Virus record (IMG/VR): IMGVR_UViG_3300010149_003499
Location: 1 to 30,635 of that record
Direction: 5' to 3' (one strand)
Source of the DNA: a virus
Length of the DNA stretch: 30,635 bases
Each line of letters starts with the position of its first letter. Positions within the stretch are counted from its first letter, which is position 1. This document shows positions 1 to 7,083 of the stretch, piece by piece. Position numbers and translations under genes: made by a program. The notes beneath the pieces were generated by a model. It was not told where the DNA came from. It searched no databases and was given only the letters and a program-made list of their open reading frames with translations.

Positions 1-870
1 AATACCCAAAATTTGAGCACCACAGGTACTGAACTGAGCGTTTGTGAAGGTTCCGCCCTTTTGGAATCCGGGAGGACACCTAAACTTATTACGCACACCA
101 CCAGTGCTACGGCTACCACGACGCCCTAGCCCACCAATCAAACGCCTAGCGCTAGGAATACCCGGACGACCACGACCGCCACCGGGTGTTAGTGTTTCAT
201 AAATTTGTGATCGGATTGGGCTACGAATATCTGAAATGTCGCCCGGAAGAATAATACTACCAGCCGCTTGAGCGGCCTGGCCTGCACGAGAGTTAGCGCC
301 AAAAATGCCCACTCGTTTTTCATTTACCGCCTCGTTGACAGGGACTTTTAAGGCATACGTAGAAAACATCGCAGCCTTCATATCGACTGCGCCCTGGCGA
401 CCCGCAATAGGCTGAACCAGCACGCCACCAAAGTCTCTAGACTCCCGAATTGCGATACGCAAAGGAGACACTTCAATCACCTGATTATGTGAAGAGAGTT
501 CCCCAGACTTTCCCCTACGAGCCGCACTGCTAACACGCCGTACACTACGGCCACGACGCTTACGGCTACCCTTGCCCTTGCCTTTGCCTTCGTTGGGCCA
601 CTTGCCCGTGATCTCGTGGTGCAACCAAGCGCAGATTCGCTGAGGCTTGCCGCCAAACTGAGGCTTATCCATGAGGATGACGACACAACGGCGAAAACCG
701 CCAGGCTTCTTCATGATCGGACGCCAGTACTTCAAGAGGTCTTCTAGGTTACCCCTACGTGGCCCTCGTCCACGAGTAAGACTCGTCAGAGCATCAGCGT
801 TAGGCCCGACTTCAGGTCCCACTTTAAGGGTAAAGGCTCCAACCTCTGCTCTTTCAATTTCAGTCAGCAT
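1..870 (-). CDS. Partial phage protein of unknown function, running off the left edge
   Basis: An uninterrupted minus-strand frame of 290 codons opens at the ATG at 870 and reaches base 1 without a stop, so the 3' end is missing. The ATG overlaps the stop of the preceding 59-aa gene (ATGCTGACTGA), as expected for coupled genes in this operon. The product has an N-terminal domain with the motifs LEDLLKYWRPIMKKPGGFRR and ICAWLHHEITGKWPNEGK. A Lys/Gly/Arg-rich basic stretch follows (about residues 94-120), then a second domain, a Gly/Arg-rich segment, and near the break a Cys motif, RCPPGFQKGGTFTNAQFSTC. I recall similar paired-Cys motifs in marine phage proteins but cannot name the family. Its position downstream of protease and capsid genes suggests a virion or assembly role. 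It is not recognisable as a major capsid protein. Confidence 0.72.
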   Translation of the reverse strand, partial: MLTEIERAEVGAFTLKVGPEVGPNADALTSLTRGRGPRRGNLEDLLKYWRPIMKKPGGFRRCVVILMDKPQFGGKPQRICAWLHHEITGKWPNEGKGKGKGSRKRRGRSVRRVSSAARRGKSGELSSHNQVIEVSPLRIAIRESRDFGGVLVQPIAGRQGAVDMKAAMFSTYALKVPVNEAVNEKRVGIFGANSRAGQAAQAAGSIILPGDISDIRSPIRSQIYETLTPGGGRGRPGIPSARRLIGGLGRRGSRSTGGVRNKFRCPPGFQKGGTFTNAQFSTCGAQILGI

Positions 871-1039
871 CAGAATCGCCAAACCTCTCTAACGGTCTAA
901 ACTCATAAATTACGCCATCGTCCTCTAGGTATTCTACCGCTTCGATGTCTACCGTGGAGCCTAAAACAATCCTGGACCCTACATTAAGTAAGGCTTCGTT
1001 AGCGAGGCTAATCCTGCTTCCCACTTCTGCGGGTCTCAT
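860..1039 (-). CDS. Small 59-aa hypothetical protein in the structural operon
   Basis: The frame starts with ATG at 1039, 17 nt after the stop of the acidic DUF6582 protein, and ends with TGA at 860-862, overlapping the next start by 11 nt. The product begins MRPAEVGSRISLANEALLNV and ends in an acidic tail (FGDSDAD). It has no membrane segment, cysteines or recognisable domain. Support comes from continuous frame, operon position and coupled overlap. Repeated VGSRI segments (about residues 6-10 and 20-24) suggest a small beta-rich fold, but this is only an impression. A small head accessory protein is possible. Confidence 0.6.
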   Translation of the reverse strand: MRPAEVGSRISLANEALLNVGSRIVLGSTVDIEAVEYLEDDGVIYEFRPLERFGDSDAD

Positions 1040-1056
1040 AATAGCCTAACCCCCAA

Positions 1057-2895
1057 TCAGGAAAGATCGTCTCCCATCAAACTGCGGAACTCATCTAGAG
1101 CGGAAAGCAACTCGGAGTCGTCAGACTTTTCGCCTTCAACCGCTGCCTCGGCTTCTGGCTTCTCAGCTTCAGGAGCTTCGGGAGCTTCATCCTCACTGGA
1201 AGCAAAGCCCTCAGGAAGCATTTCCTCAAGACCCAACTCCTTTGCTCGCTTAGCAATGTGGGCTTTAGCAGCGTCAACATCCTTAGCACGCTGGAAAGCG
1301 GCCAAGGCATTCTTGAGGTCAGCCTCGTCAGCAATCGGGAATGATCCATCCTCCATAGCTTCACCAGACTCAGCCATTGCCTCACGTTGCTCACGTGAGT
1401 ACATGCGCTTGATTTCAAGCTCGGCTTCAAGTGCCTTGATCTCTTCCTCTTCGCTCATGTCATAAGCAAAGTCCTCAATCGTGTCGTACTCGTCGTAGCC
1501 TAAGACTTTACCCTCTACAGAAACGTAGAAGTCAAAGCTCTTCTTATCGGAGTCAAGTTCAACAACGTACACATCTTCATCAGCGAATACGTCCACCATG
1601 ATGCCCATTACTTCAGCCAAGGTGTCAAGCTCCATATCATCAAAGGCTTTGACCGCAACGGCTTCTGCGTCAGATGAAGAAATGATGTTCAGTTCCTCGG
1701 CTGACTTACCTTCTACCAGGCTCTCGTCAACACGCAACCAACCAAGTTCGTCGCCTTCGCCTGTCAGGAACACTTCAATGCATGTTCCATCCTCGCACTT
1801 AACGTCAATGACAAACATATCATCCGTGGATGAATAACCCGATCCAACAATTTCACCAGGGTGCGCAACTTTAACGACTGACTCAACCTCTGCCAAACCG
1901 GGCAGACCGTCTTCTGGAGCGCAACCACCCTGACAGAAATCGCACGGCTGAGCAACAGACTTACGTTGGAACCCGCACAGGAAGTCGTCTGACTTCTCAG
2001 CAGCCTCAGGAGCCGCTTCAGGAGAAGCTTCCGGCTTATCTTTAGGCTTAGCGGAACTCAGCTTATCCCACTCGTCATGAGTTGAACAAGGCATGAACTT
2101 ATCGCCAGCACCATGAGTGCCCTCACAACCTAAGTCGGCAGCACGCTTAAGTGCCTCTTCTTCCGTGTCAAACATGTCTTCGGGGGCCATCTCGCCCTTT
2201 TCCTCAACTTCAACAACGTTCTCCTCTAACGGAGTCTCATCGGCCTTCTCTAACGCCTCACCCTTACGCATGGCGCTAACTTCAAGCGGGCTACGGCGGC
2301 GATACCGCTTGCCATATCCCTTGCCAGAATCTTCATCAACAACTTCTACTGCCTCGTATGAATCCTTGGCGTCATCGTCAAGACCTTCATACTTTTCTTC
2401 GTTAATAAGGTCGTCGTCATCTTCCATCTGCTTCAATCGGGAATCAGTCATGACCATTTCTGGCATTTTCTCTTCGTCATCAGCAACCATCTGCATCATG
2501 ATTGAGGCGGTCTTCTCGTCAACCGAGTCTGTAATCTCCTCAACGGACTCACCGTCAGTCTCATCAGCAACGACTTCTGCCTCTGCGTCTTCCTTGACTT
2601 CGACATCTTCATCTACATCGTCAGCCTTGTAACGGAACATCCAGCCCAAAGGCTCTTTAGTCTCTTCGTTAACAACGTTGATCATCTCATAGCCCTTTTG
2701 ATCCTCAGGATCAAGCGCAGAAAATGCAGTCTCGTCTAGCAGGTCGCCTGTTTCCACAGCCTCTTTAAAGAGAACTTCAGTCATAAAGACAGGAGCATCG
2801 TCCTTCTCGTCTTCAGCAGCATCCTTTTCCTCAACAGAAAGAAGTGCTTCAATTTCTTCAAACTTGTCAAGGTCGTCATTGATATTTTCACTCAT
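1057..2895 (-). CDS. Large acidic structural-operon protein with DUF6582-like and Cys/His mini-domains
   Basis: 612 aa, very rich in Asp and Glu. The start at 2895 is preceded by AGGAG seven bases upstream. Near residues 255-280 there is a Cys/His motif (LGCEGTHGAG then FMPCSTHDEWDKL) that is repeated in the neighbouring protease protein. A Cys cluster (CGFQRK, CDFCQGGC) follows near residue 310. Next come segments resembling PepSY-type folds (ending VSVEGKVLGYDEYD). At about residues 498-564 is a domain I recognise from actinophage capsid and protease proteins as DUF6582-like: REQREAMAESG, DGSFPI, DLKNALAAFQRAK, KRAKELGLEEMLPEGF. The Ala/Glu/Pro-rich linker and acidic tail suggest a scaffold or head accessory protein. 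Downstream of the protease one would normally expect the major capsid protein, but this does not look like an HK97 capsid fold. Function unproven. Confidence 0.75.
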   Translation of the reverse strand: MSENINDDLDKFEEIEALLSVEEKDAAEDEKDDAPVFMTEVLFKEAVETGDLLDETAFSALDPEDQKGYEMINVVNEETKEPLGWMFRYKADDVDEDVEVKEDAEAEVVADETDGESVEEITDSVDEKTASIMMQMVADDEEKMPEMVMTDSRLKQMEDDDDLINEEKYEGLDDDAKDSYEAVEVVDEDSGKGYGKRYRRRSPLEVSAMRKGEALEKADETPLEENVVEVEEKGEMAPEDMFDTEEEALKRAADLGCEGTHGAGDKFMPCSTHDEWDKLSSAKPKDKPEASPEAAPEAAEKSDDFLCGFQRKSVAQPCDFCQGGCAPEDGLPGLAEVESVVKVAHPGEIVGSGYSSTDDMFVIDVKCEDGTCIEVFLTGEGDELGWLRVDESLVEGKSAEELNIISSSDAEAVAVKAFDDMELDTLAEVMGIMVDVFADEDVYVVELDSDKKSFDFYVSVEGKVLGYDEYDTIEDFAYDMSEEEEIKALEAELEIKRMYSREQREAMAESGEAMEDGSFPIADEADLKNALAAFQRAKDVDAAKAHIAKRAKELGLEEMLPEGFASSEDEAPEAPEAEKPEAEAAVEGEKSDDSELLSALDEFRSLMGDDLS

Positions 2896-2922
2896 TTTGA
2901 ACTCCTATTGCTCTTGAGTATT

Positions 2923-4539
2923 TTACTCAACACCGGCAGCAGTGTCAAGGTCCTCGGGCTTGGATACTGAAATATTAGGCTCAAAAGAAAGCACAGCAAG
3001 CGCTGAAGCTACCTTCTCAAGCAACTCTTGATGCTCAACCTTTGCCGAGAAGTGCAAGTCAACGCCGTCTTCCGACTTGAACGCAAACACCGGCACTTGT
3101 GCAACAGCACTGCTAACATCAAACGACTCCACCTCTGAACACTTAACATGCACAATAAACCCTGAAGTCGCCTTCTCCCCTTGCTCCATTGGGCGAGACA
3201 TGGGAGCCTCCGTCAAAAAGTTCTCAACTTCGCTAATTAAGCTCAACGTTGCTTCCCGCAAATCGCCTGCTCCACGAATCTTTAGCATCTCATTGTAAGC
3301 CATAAGCAATAACGCCATTGGGTCCTTCAAGTAGTCAGGCTTCTGATAACGAATCATGCTGCCCTTCTCCTCCAAGGTATCGCAAGCACATGCGTCCTTC
3401 TCTGACTCGCAACCGCAAGCAGCATCCTTGGCTTCATCAACATCCACACCTGCTAAATAGTTATTGTGTGAGTTGATGTTAGCATTCCCATCAAACTTCT
3501 TCAATGCTTCCTCATACTCTTCGTGCGTTTCGCACGGCATGTAGCCTCCACCGTGGGAGTGATACCCTGAGCACCCTAGAGTCTTCGACCATGCCAGCGC
3601 AATGTCTGGCGTAGCCCACGTCCCCTGCTCGTCGTCATCAGCACGGACCCCCTCAGGCTCTTCAGCGTCTTTTTCGTCCGGGTCTTTAACCATCATTGCT
3701 GGTGGGGCCTCATCACCAACGGGGGTGTAAGAAGTCGTCGGCTTTACACGAGTCGGCTTGCCTACCATAATACGGTCGCCCTCACGAGTGAAAGTAGCCA
3801 TCCACGTCATGTCCTCACCCGTTTGGAACACAACAGAGTTACCAGTGATCTCTACAATCTGAACTGGCTTTTTGAGCGCTTGAGACAGCATACGTCCCAT
3901 CATCGCTGACAATGCGTCCACCCGGTTAGAAGGAGCGTCTTTGTCGTCATCCATGCTATATACTCCCCCCTTTTCAACAGTGCCCTCACTGTCGTCTTTG
4001 ACAGAAATTGTCCCAGTCAGTTGGTTAGCTCCATGCAGAACAGGAGACATCTCGTACAACTCAACTTCTTTAAGCATATTTGCTTGACGCCCAGCATCAA
4101 AGTCGGCTGTAATTGTCTTGTAACCGATTGACCACTCTTGGTCCATACCGTAAAAAGCTACGTTAGCGAAAGCTTCACGACCACGCTCGGTGTTGAGGTT
4201 GAACTGAACCTTGGCAAATAGCCCGCCGATGCCTGCCTGCTTCATCTTTTCTGGGAGGCGAGGATCACTCTTGGGAACTTCATAAATTTCCAGAACCTTA
4301 CCGATAGGCTGGTTCCAATCGTGGCCCCACACAACACGAGGCTTACGCCGTTTAAGAGAGCCATTAAACGCACCGGAAACCACCACGTCACCGACTGAAT
4401 CTTTGTTACCAATACCAGACACAAACGCTTCAACCACGCCTTGTGCTTTGTCAATGCCGATTTGACCGGAAATTGCCTTAAAATCAAAATCGGGATCAGT
4501 GTTCTCAGCAACATCTGACTGCTCAATTAAATTGGTCAT
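2923..4539 (-). CDS. Prohead protease (HK97 type, S78) with long C-terminal extension
   Basis: The chosen ATG at 4539 (MTNLIEQSD) is preceded by AAGGAG six bases upstream; an in-frame ATG at 4578 has no such site. The N-terminal 190 residues match the HK97 prohead protease family. Visible features are VVEAFVSGIGNKDSVGDVV, the catalytic-His region VVWGHDWNQPIGK and the catalytic-Ser region EWSIGYK, followed by LYEMSPVLHGAN. These proteases cleave scaffold and capsid N-termini during head maturation. The rest (about 350 residues) is atypically long: an acidic linker, a Cys/His mini-domain (LGCSGYHSHGGGYMPC then ETHEEYEE), a Cys-rich stretch (CGCESEKDACACD) and a helical-plus-beta C-terminal domain. 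Whether the extension is cleaved off, acts as scaffold or stays on the virion cannot be seen. Gene order portal, MuF, protease is the usual one. Confidence 0.9.
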   Translation of the reverse strand: MTNLIEQSDVAENTDPDFDFKAISGQIGIDKAQGVVEAFVSGIGNKDSVGDVVVSGAFNGSLKRRKPRVVWGHDWNQPIGKVLEIYEVPKSDPRLPEKMKQAGIGGLFAKVQFNLNTERGREAFANVAFYGMDQEWSIGYKTITADFDAGRQANMLKEVELYEMSPVLHGANQLTGTISVKDDSEGTVEKGGVYSMDDDKDAPSNRVDALSAMMGRMLSQALKKPVQIVEITGNSVVFQTGEDMTWMATFTREGDRIMVGKPTRVKPTTSYTPVGDEAPPAMMVKDPDEKDAEEPEGVRADDDEQGTWATPDIALAWSKTLGCSGYHSHGGGYMPCETHEEYEEALKKFDGNANINSHNNYLAGVDVDEAKDAACGCESEKDACACDTLEEKGSMIRYQKPDYLKDPMALLLMAYNEMLKIRGAGDLREATLSLISEVENFLTEAPMSRPMEQGEKATSGFIVHVKCSEVESFDVSSAVAQVPVFAFKSEDGVDLHFSAKVEHQELLEKVASALAVLSFEPNISVSKPEDLDTAAGVE

Positions 4540-4600
4540 GACTCTCCTTAAGAATACTGCGACACTCATATAGTACACTCTGCAACTGAACCATTAGAGA

Positions 4601-4635
4601 GGGTTTATATAAAAAGTGTGCGTTGGGTTTATATA
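4601..4635. repeat. 11-bp direct repeat between MuF and protease genes
   Basis: GGGTTTATATA occurs at 4601-4611 and again at 4625-4635, 24 bp start to start, in the 96-bp gap between the MuF stop and the protease start. Read on the coding (minus) strand each copy is TATATAAACCC. It could be an operator or part of a promoter for the protease operon. No convincing -35/-10 pair was found here. Confidence 0.5.
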
Positions 4636-5430
4636 TTATCTCGTAAACTTTAACACGCAACGACAATTAATTGTCAAGCCCGGAGGGGCCAATGGGTCTT
4701 TCGGAAATCTAATCGGAGTCCCATCCACATAAAAGGCACTACTAACAGGGACTTTATCACCGTGTAACTGTCGATGACTGATCCGCACGCTCTCGTCCTT
4801 CAACGAAATCCACTCTTTGTTCAGACCAGTATCGGCACTAGCAGCAGAATCATACAGTCCTTGGTTATATGGGCCAAGAACAGCCGAGTCTACAATCATA
4901 GATTTGCGATTACTTCGCAATTTATTGAAAACTGCTTTAATAAGCACCGTAGCCAAAATAATCTTGAAAGTAATGTTTAGATCATTACCGTCCTTGTCAC
5001 GCCCTAACGATGCAGAGGCCAAGGAAACTTCAACTTGATCCTGTGTCGTGGAGTTGAAATTGTTTACCGTGGCTAGGTGCTCAGAGATTGCGGCATCTGC
5101 CTGCTCTGCGGTTACAGATTCCCCATAACCTTCTTCTATATTGTCAGAAATCGCCTGCTGGTAAATGTCTTTCATTGAGTCTGTGAGAGGGATGGTACTT
5201 ACAGCTAAAGCCGACATGGGGACAATTGAAGCGAAGTTGGCGTCTTCCCCTAATGTCAGTAAAGCTGATGTGGCCTGCGTGTTAATGGCATCAAGAACTG
5301 TCTGCTCTTGAGCGTCAATAATAACGTCTAACTGCTTAGACAGTTGATCTTCTAACGACTCAACCCTGTATAGAGCTTTTTCTTCCCAAGTTGTGTATCT
5401 ACCTAGGTCACCAAACTTTAGACCTGCTGA
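4636..5430 (-). CDS. MuF-type head morphogenesis protein, probably made as a portal-MuF frameshift fusion
   Basis: The C-terminal part matches the phage Mu gpF / SPP1 gp7 head morphogenesis domain: KEWISLKDESVRISHRQLHG, the PxDPxAPPG region and the terminal INCRC. This protein is usually a minor head component associated with the portal. An ATG exists at 5217, but the same frame is open for 71 further codons upstream. That upstream part reads like genuine protein (RYTTWEEKALYRVESLEDQL, DAQEQTVLDAI) and contains no ATG, GTG or TTG. It overlaps the end of the portal gene in the -1 frame, where CCCTTTT sits. I therefore give the start as the first codon after the proposed shift. The fusion would be about 749 aa (485 portal residues plus 264). 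The alternatives are initiation at ATG 5217 (193 aa), which lacks a good ribosome site, or use of a rare start codon. Confidence 0.82.
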   Translation of the reverse strand, partial: SAGLKFGDLGRYTTWEEKALYRVESLEDQLSKQLDVIIDAQEQTVLDAINTQATSALLTLGEDANFASIVPMSALAVSTIPLTDSMKDIYQQAISDNIEEGYGESVTAEQADAAISEHLATVNNFNSTTQDQVEVSLASASLGRDKDGNDLNITFKIILATVLIKAVFNKLRSNRKSMIVDSAVLGPYNQGLYDSAASADTGLNKEWISLKDESVRISHRQLHGDKVPVSSAFYVDGTPIRFPKDPLAPPGLTINCRCVLKFTR

Positions 5431-6884
5431 AAAGGGGCACTCTTCTTACCCTCCGCTTCATCGCCTTCTAATTCGCTTGGAACTTGTGATGCAGAAGCTT
5501 CAATATTTTCAGTACCTGTTACAGTACCTGCTTCAACAAAGCCGCCCTCTTCTGGGCTAAACTCTGTGACCACGGACTGTTGAGCATTTTGTGCCTGAAC
5601 ATCTAACGGCACACCCTCTTCGACAGTACCCTGATCATTCATGGGCTTTTCTGTATTTGCAATTGGGGTCTGGTTCGGGTTAGAAAGGAGAGAGTCCGCA
5701 ATGTCAGAAACAACCTTTTTCCTGCCGGACGCTTCACGGTATTCATTGGCACTAATCAAGCCAGTCTGAAACTCTGTCAGATGGTGACGCTCACGCTCTT
5801 GCTTAGCGAGGACAAGAATGGGAACGTTGTTCACATCAAAATCCACAAAGAAAGAGTCGTCAATCTTATCAAAGGAACGAGCAATCAAGTCAAGGTGCGG
5901 AGACATGGTTTCCATCCAGAAAACCTTACCTTCCTCCATAGCGTTAGAGAAAGTCCTACCAGACGAGTTACCGATGATAGACTCAGGTACACCAAACGCA
6001 GCAAGAATCTCTTCTTTTGTAATAGTACGCATCTGTACGTAAGCAGCATCTCGTGGACTCGCAGCAGTGTCTACGAAATCTGCACCGTCATCCGATGAGA
6101 TGACACCAACCGACCCTGCACGACCAATATTGCCACGGAACCGGGAACGAAGTTCCTCTTTATCTTCGTCAGCAATCTCACTACGAAGAACCAACAGCCC
6201 GCCCGGTCGTCCATCGTTAATCAAGAAGTTACGGTTATAAATCTTAGCCAAGTTCTCTAGCTCAATAGCAACACCCGCTGCCTCCATCGGAGTCATAGAT
6301 AGATAAGGGTCTAGTGGATGCGGGCGGCGAATCCAGATAACGTTCTCGGGTTTAATAGTACGCTTCTCCATCGCACTAATCTGAACCTCAAACCCCTTCA
6401 CAAACTTGTTTACATCGGGAATGGGCGAAGTGTTCTGTGGGGGTAGCAGATGTAACGCAATAGGCTTACCGCCACGTCCTCTAACAATCTCAACAAAGAC
6501 ACCACGGCTACTAATCAGCAACTGCGAAGATAAACGATACCTGAAGGCAAAAGCGTTCTCTCCGTCATTTGCAGTGTTGTTGAACAATTTCAACATAGAG
6601 TGATCCCCGACAACCTCACCAAACGGATTGTTGTCTTTGCGGAACATCATAGGTAGACGTGCCTGGTTTGATGAAATAACATCAATACAGCGGAACACCC
6701 AAGTAACCTTAGACACACCCTCTTTATAAGCCTTAGTGATATCCCAACCATCGTGATACCCACGATCATTGCCGGTCAACGACGGGCTGTACGAGACTGG
6801 TGCGCCTACCGAAACAGAAGCAGCCTTTTGCTGCCCCGAGATTGCATCTTGAAGAGATTTATTTGAACTTGAGTTCCACGCCAT
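5418..6884 (-). CDS. Portal protein (HK97 type)
   Basis: 488 aa. The region VTWVFRCIDVISSNQARLPM near residue 60 is typical of HK97-family portals, as are the following elements ending in EEILAAFGVPESIIGNSSGR, the segment that precedes the portal stem and wing. The portal forms the dodecameric ring through which DNA is packaged, and it binds the terminase. The start ATG at 6884 overlaps the stop of the upstream 52-aa membrane protein (TAATG), indicating translational coupling. The C-terminal 90 residues are a Glu/Gln-rich low-complexity tail (EEGVPLDVQAQNAQQSVV) that leads into a likely -1 frameshift onto the MuF frame. Terminase is divergent rather than adjacent in the same operon, which is less usual. 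Confidence 0.92.
   Translation of the reverse strand: MAWNSSSNKSLQDAISGQQKAASVSVGAPVSYSPSLTGNDRGYHDGWDITKAYKEGVSKVTWVFRCIDVISSNQARLPMMFRKDNNPFGEVVGDHSMLKLFNNTANDGENAFAFRYRLSSQLLISSRGVFVEIVRGRGGKPIALHLLPPQNTSPIPDVNKFVKGFEVQISAMEKRTIKPENVIWIRRPHPLDPYLSMTPMEAAGVAIELENLAKIYNRNFLINDGRPGGLLVLRSEIADEDKEELRSRFRGNIGRAGSVGVISSDDGADFVDTAASPRDAAYVQMRTITKEEILAAFGVPESIIGNSSGRTFSNAMEEGKVFWMETMSPHLDLIARSFDKIDDSFFVDFDVNNVPILVLAKQERERHHLTEFQTGLISANEYREASGRKKVVSDIADSLLSNPNQTPIANTEKPMNDQGTVEEGVPLDVQAQNAQQSVVTEFSPEEGGFVEAGTVTGTENIEASASQVPSELEGDEAEGKKSAPFQQV
5430..5454 (-). promoter_or_regulatory. Candidate programmed -1 ribosomal frameshift signal
   Basis: On the coding strand, CCCTTTT occupies 5436-5430 and fits X_XXY_YYZ in the portal frame (C CCT TTT). 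Slipping back one base gives CCC TTT and enters the MuF frame. The zero-frame stop TAA lies 9 nt downstream (5420-5418). GGAGGG at 5454-5449 lies 12 nt upstream, the spacing at which an internal Shine-Dalgarno sequence is known to stimulate -1 shifting in E. coli dnaX. The -1 frame is closed upstream by TAA at 5448-5446, so MuF has no start of its own there. The recoding event itself is inferred. Confidence 0.65.
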
Positions 6885-7042
6885 TATTCAGCCCCTAAGA
6901 GATAGCCGTAAATTCCACAAGCAAAGCCAGCGCTTGCCAGACCCCACCCCAAACTGAGTATACTAATACCAAAGCCTATTAGTAGTATACCAGCGCCCAT
7001 CATGATATGAGCAGCGCCAGAACGATTTAGAAGATTCTTCAT
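6884..7042 (-). CDS. Small membrane protein (52 aa), first gene of the portal operon
   Basis: ATG at 7042 (MKNLLNRSGAAHIMMG) to TAA at 6884, overlapping the portal ATG by one base (TAATG). The product is mostly hydrophobic, with two probable membrane segments (about residues 13-31 and 33-50) separated by a short Gly/Trp turn, and an acidic C-terminal end (GAE). No family recognised. It has no Shine-Dalgarno sequence. Instead a -10 hexamer lies six bases before the ATG, so the mRNA is probably leaderless. Two-helix phage proteins of this size can be holins or superinfection-exclusion proteins, but nothing decides between these. Confidence 0.68.
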   Translation of the reverse strand: MKNLLNRSGAAHIMMGAGILLIGFGISILSLGWGLASAGFACGIYGYLLGAE

Positions 7043-7048
7043 AGGTAT

Positions 7049-7077
7049 ACTGTACCGTTTATTTGTCTAGGAGACAA
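7049..7077 (-). promoter_or_regulatory. Promoter of the portal operon, leaderless type
   Basis: On the minus strand TTGTCT (7077-7072), 17 bp, TACAGT (7054-7049), then exactly six bases to the ATG at 7042. It overlaps the ribosome-binding region of the divergent terminase gene. A plus-strand TATACT at 7046-7051 overlaps this -10 and may serve terminase. Confidence 0.6.
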
Positions 7078-7083
7078 GCAGAT

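Noticed and set aside
477-686. 69-codon minus-strand frame
   Set aside because: Lies in another frame of the 290-codon gene running to base 1, which has operon context and protein-like motifs.
2117-2632. 171-codon Ser-rich plus-strand frame
   Set aside because: Antisense shadow of the acidic protein (Asp/Glu codons read as Ser/Phe-type codons on the other strand).
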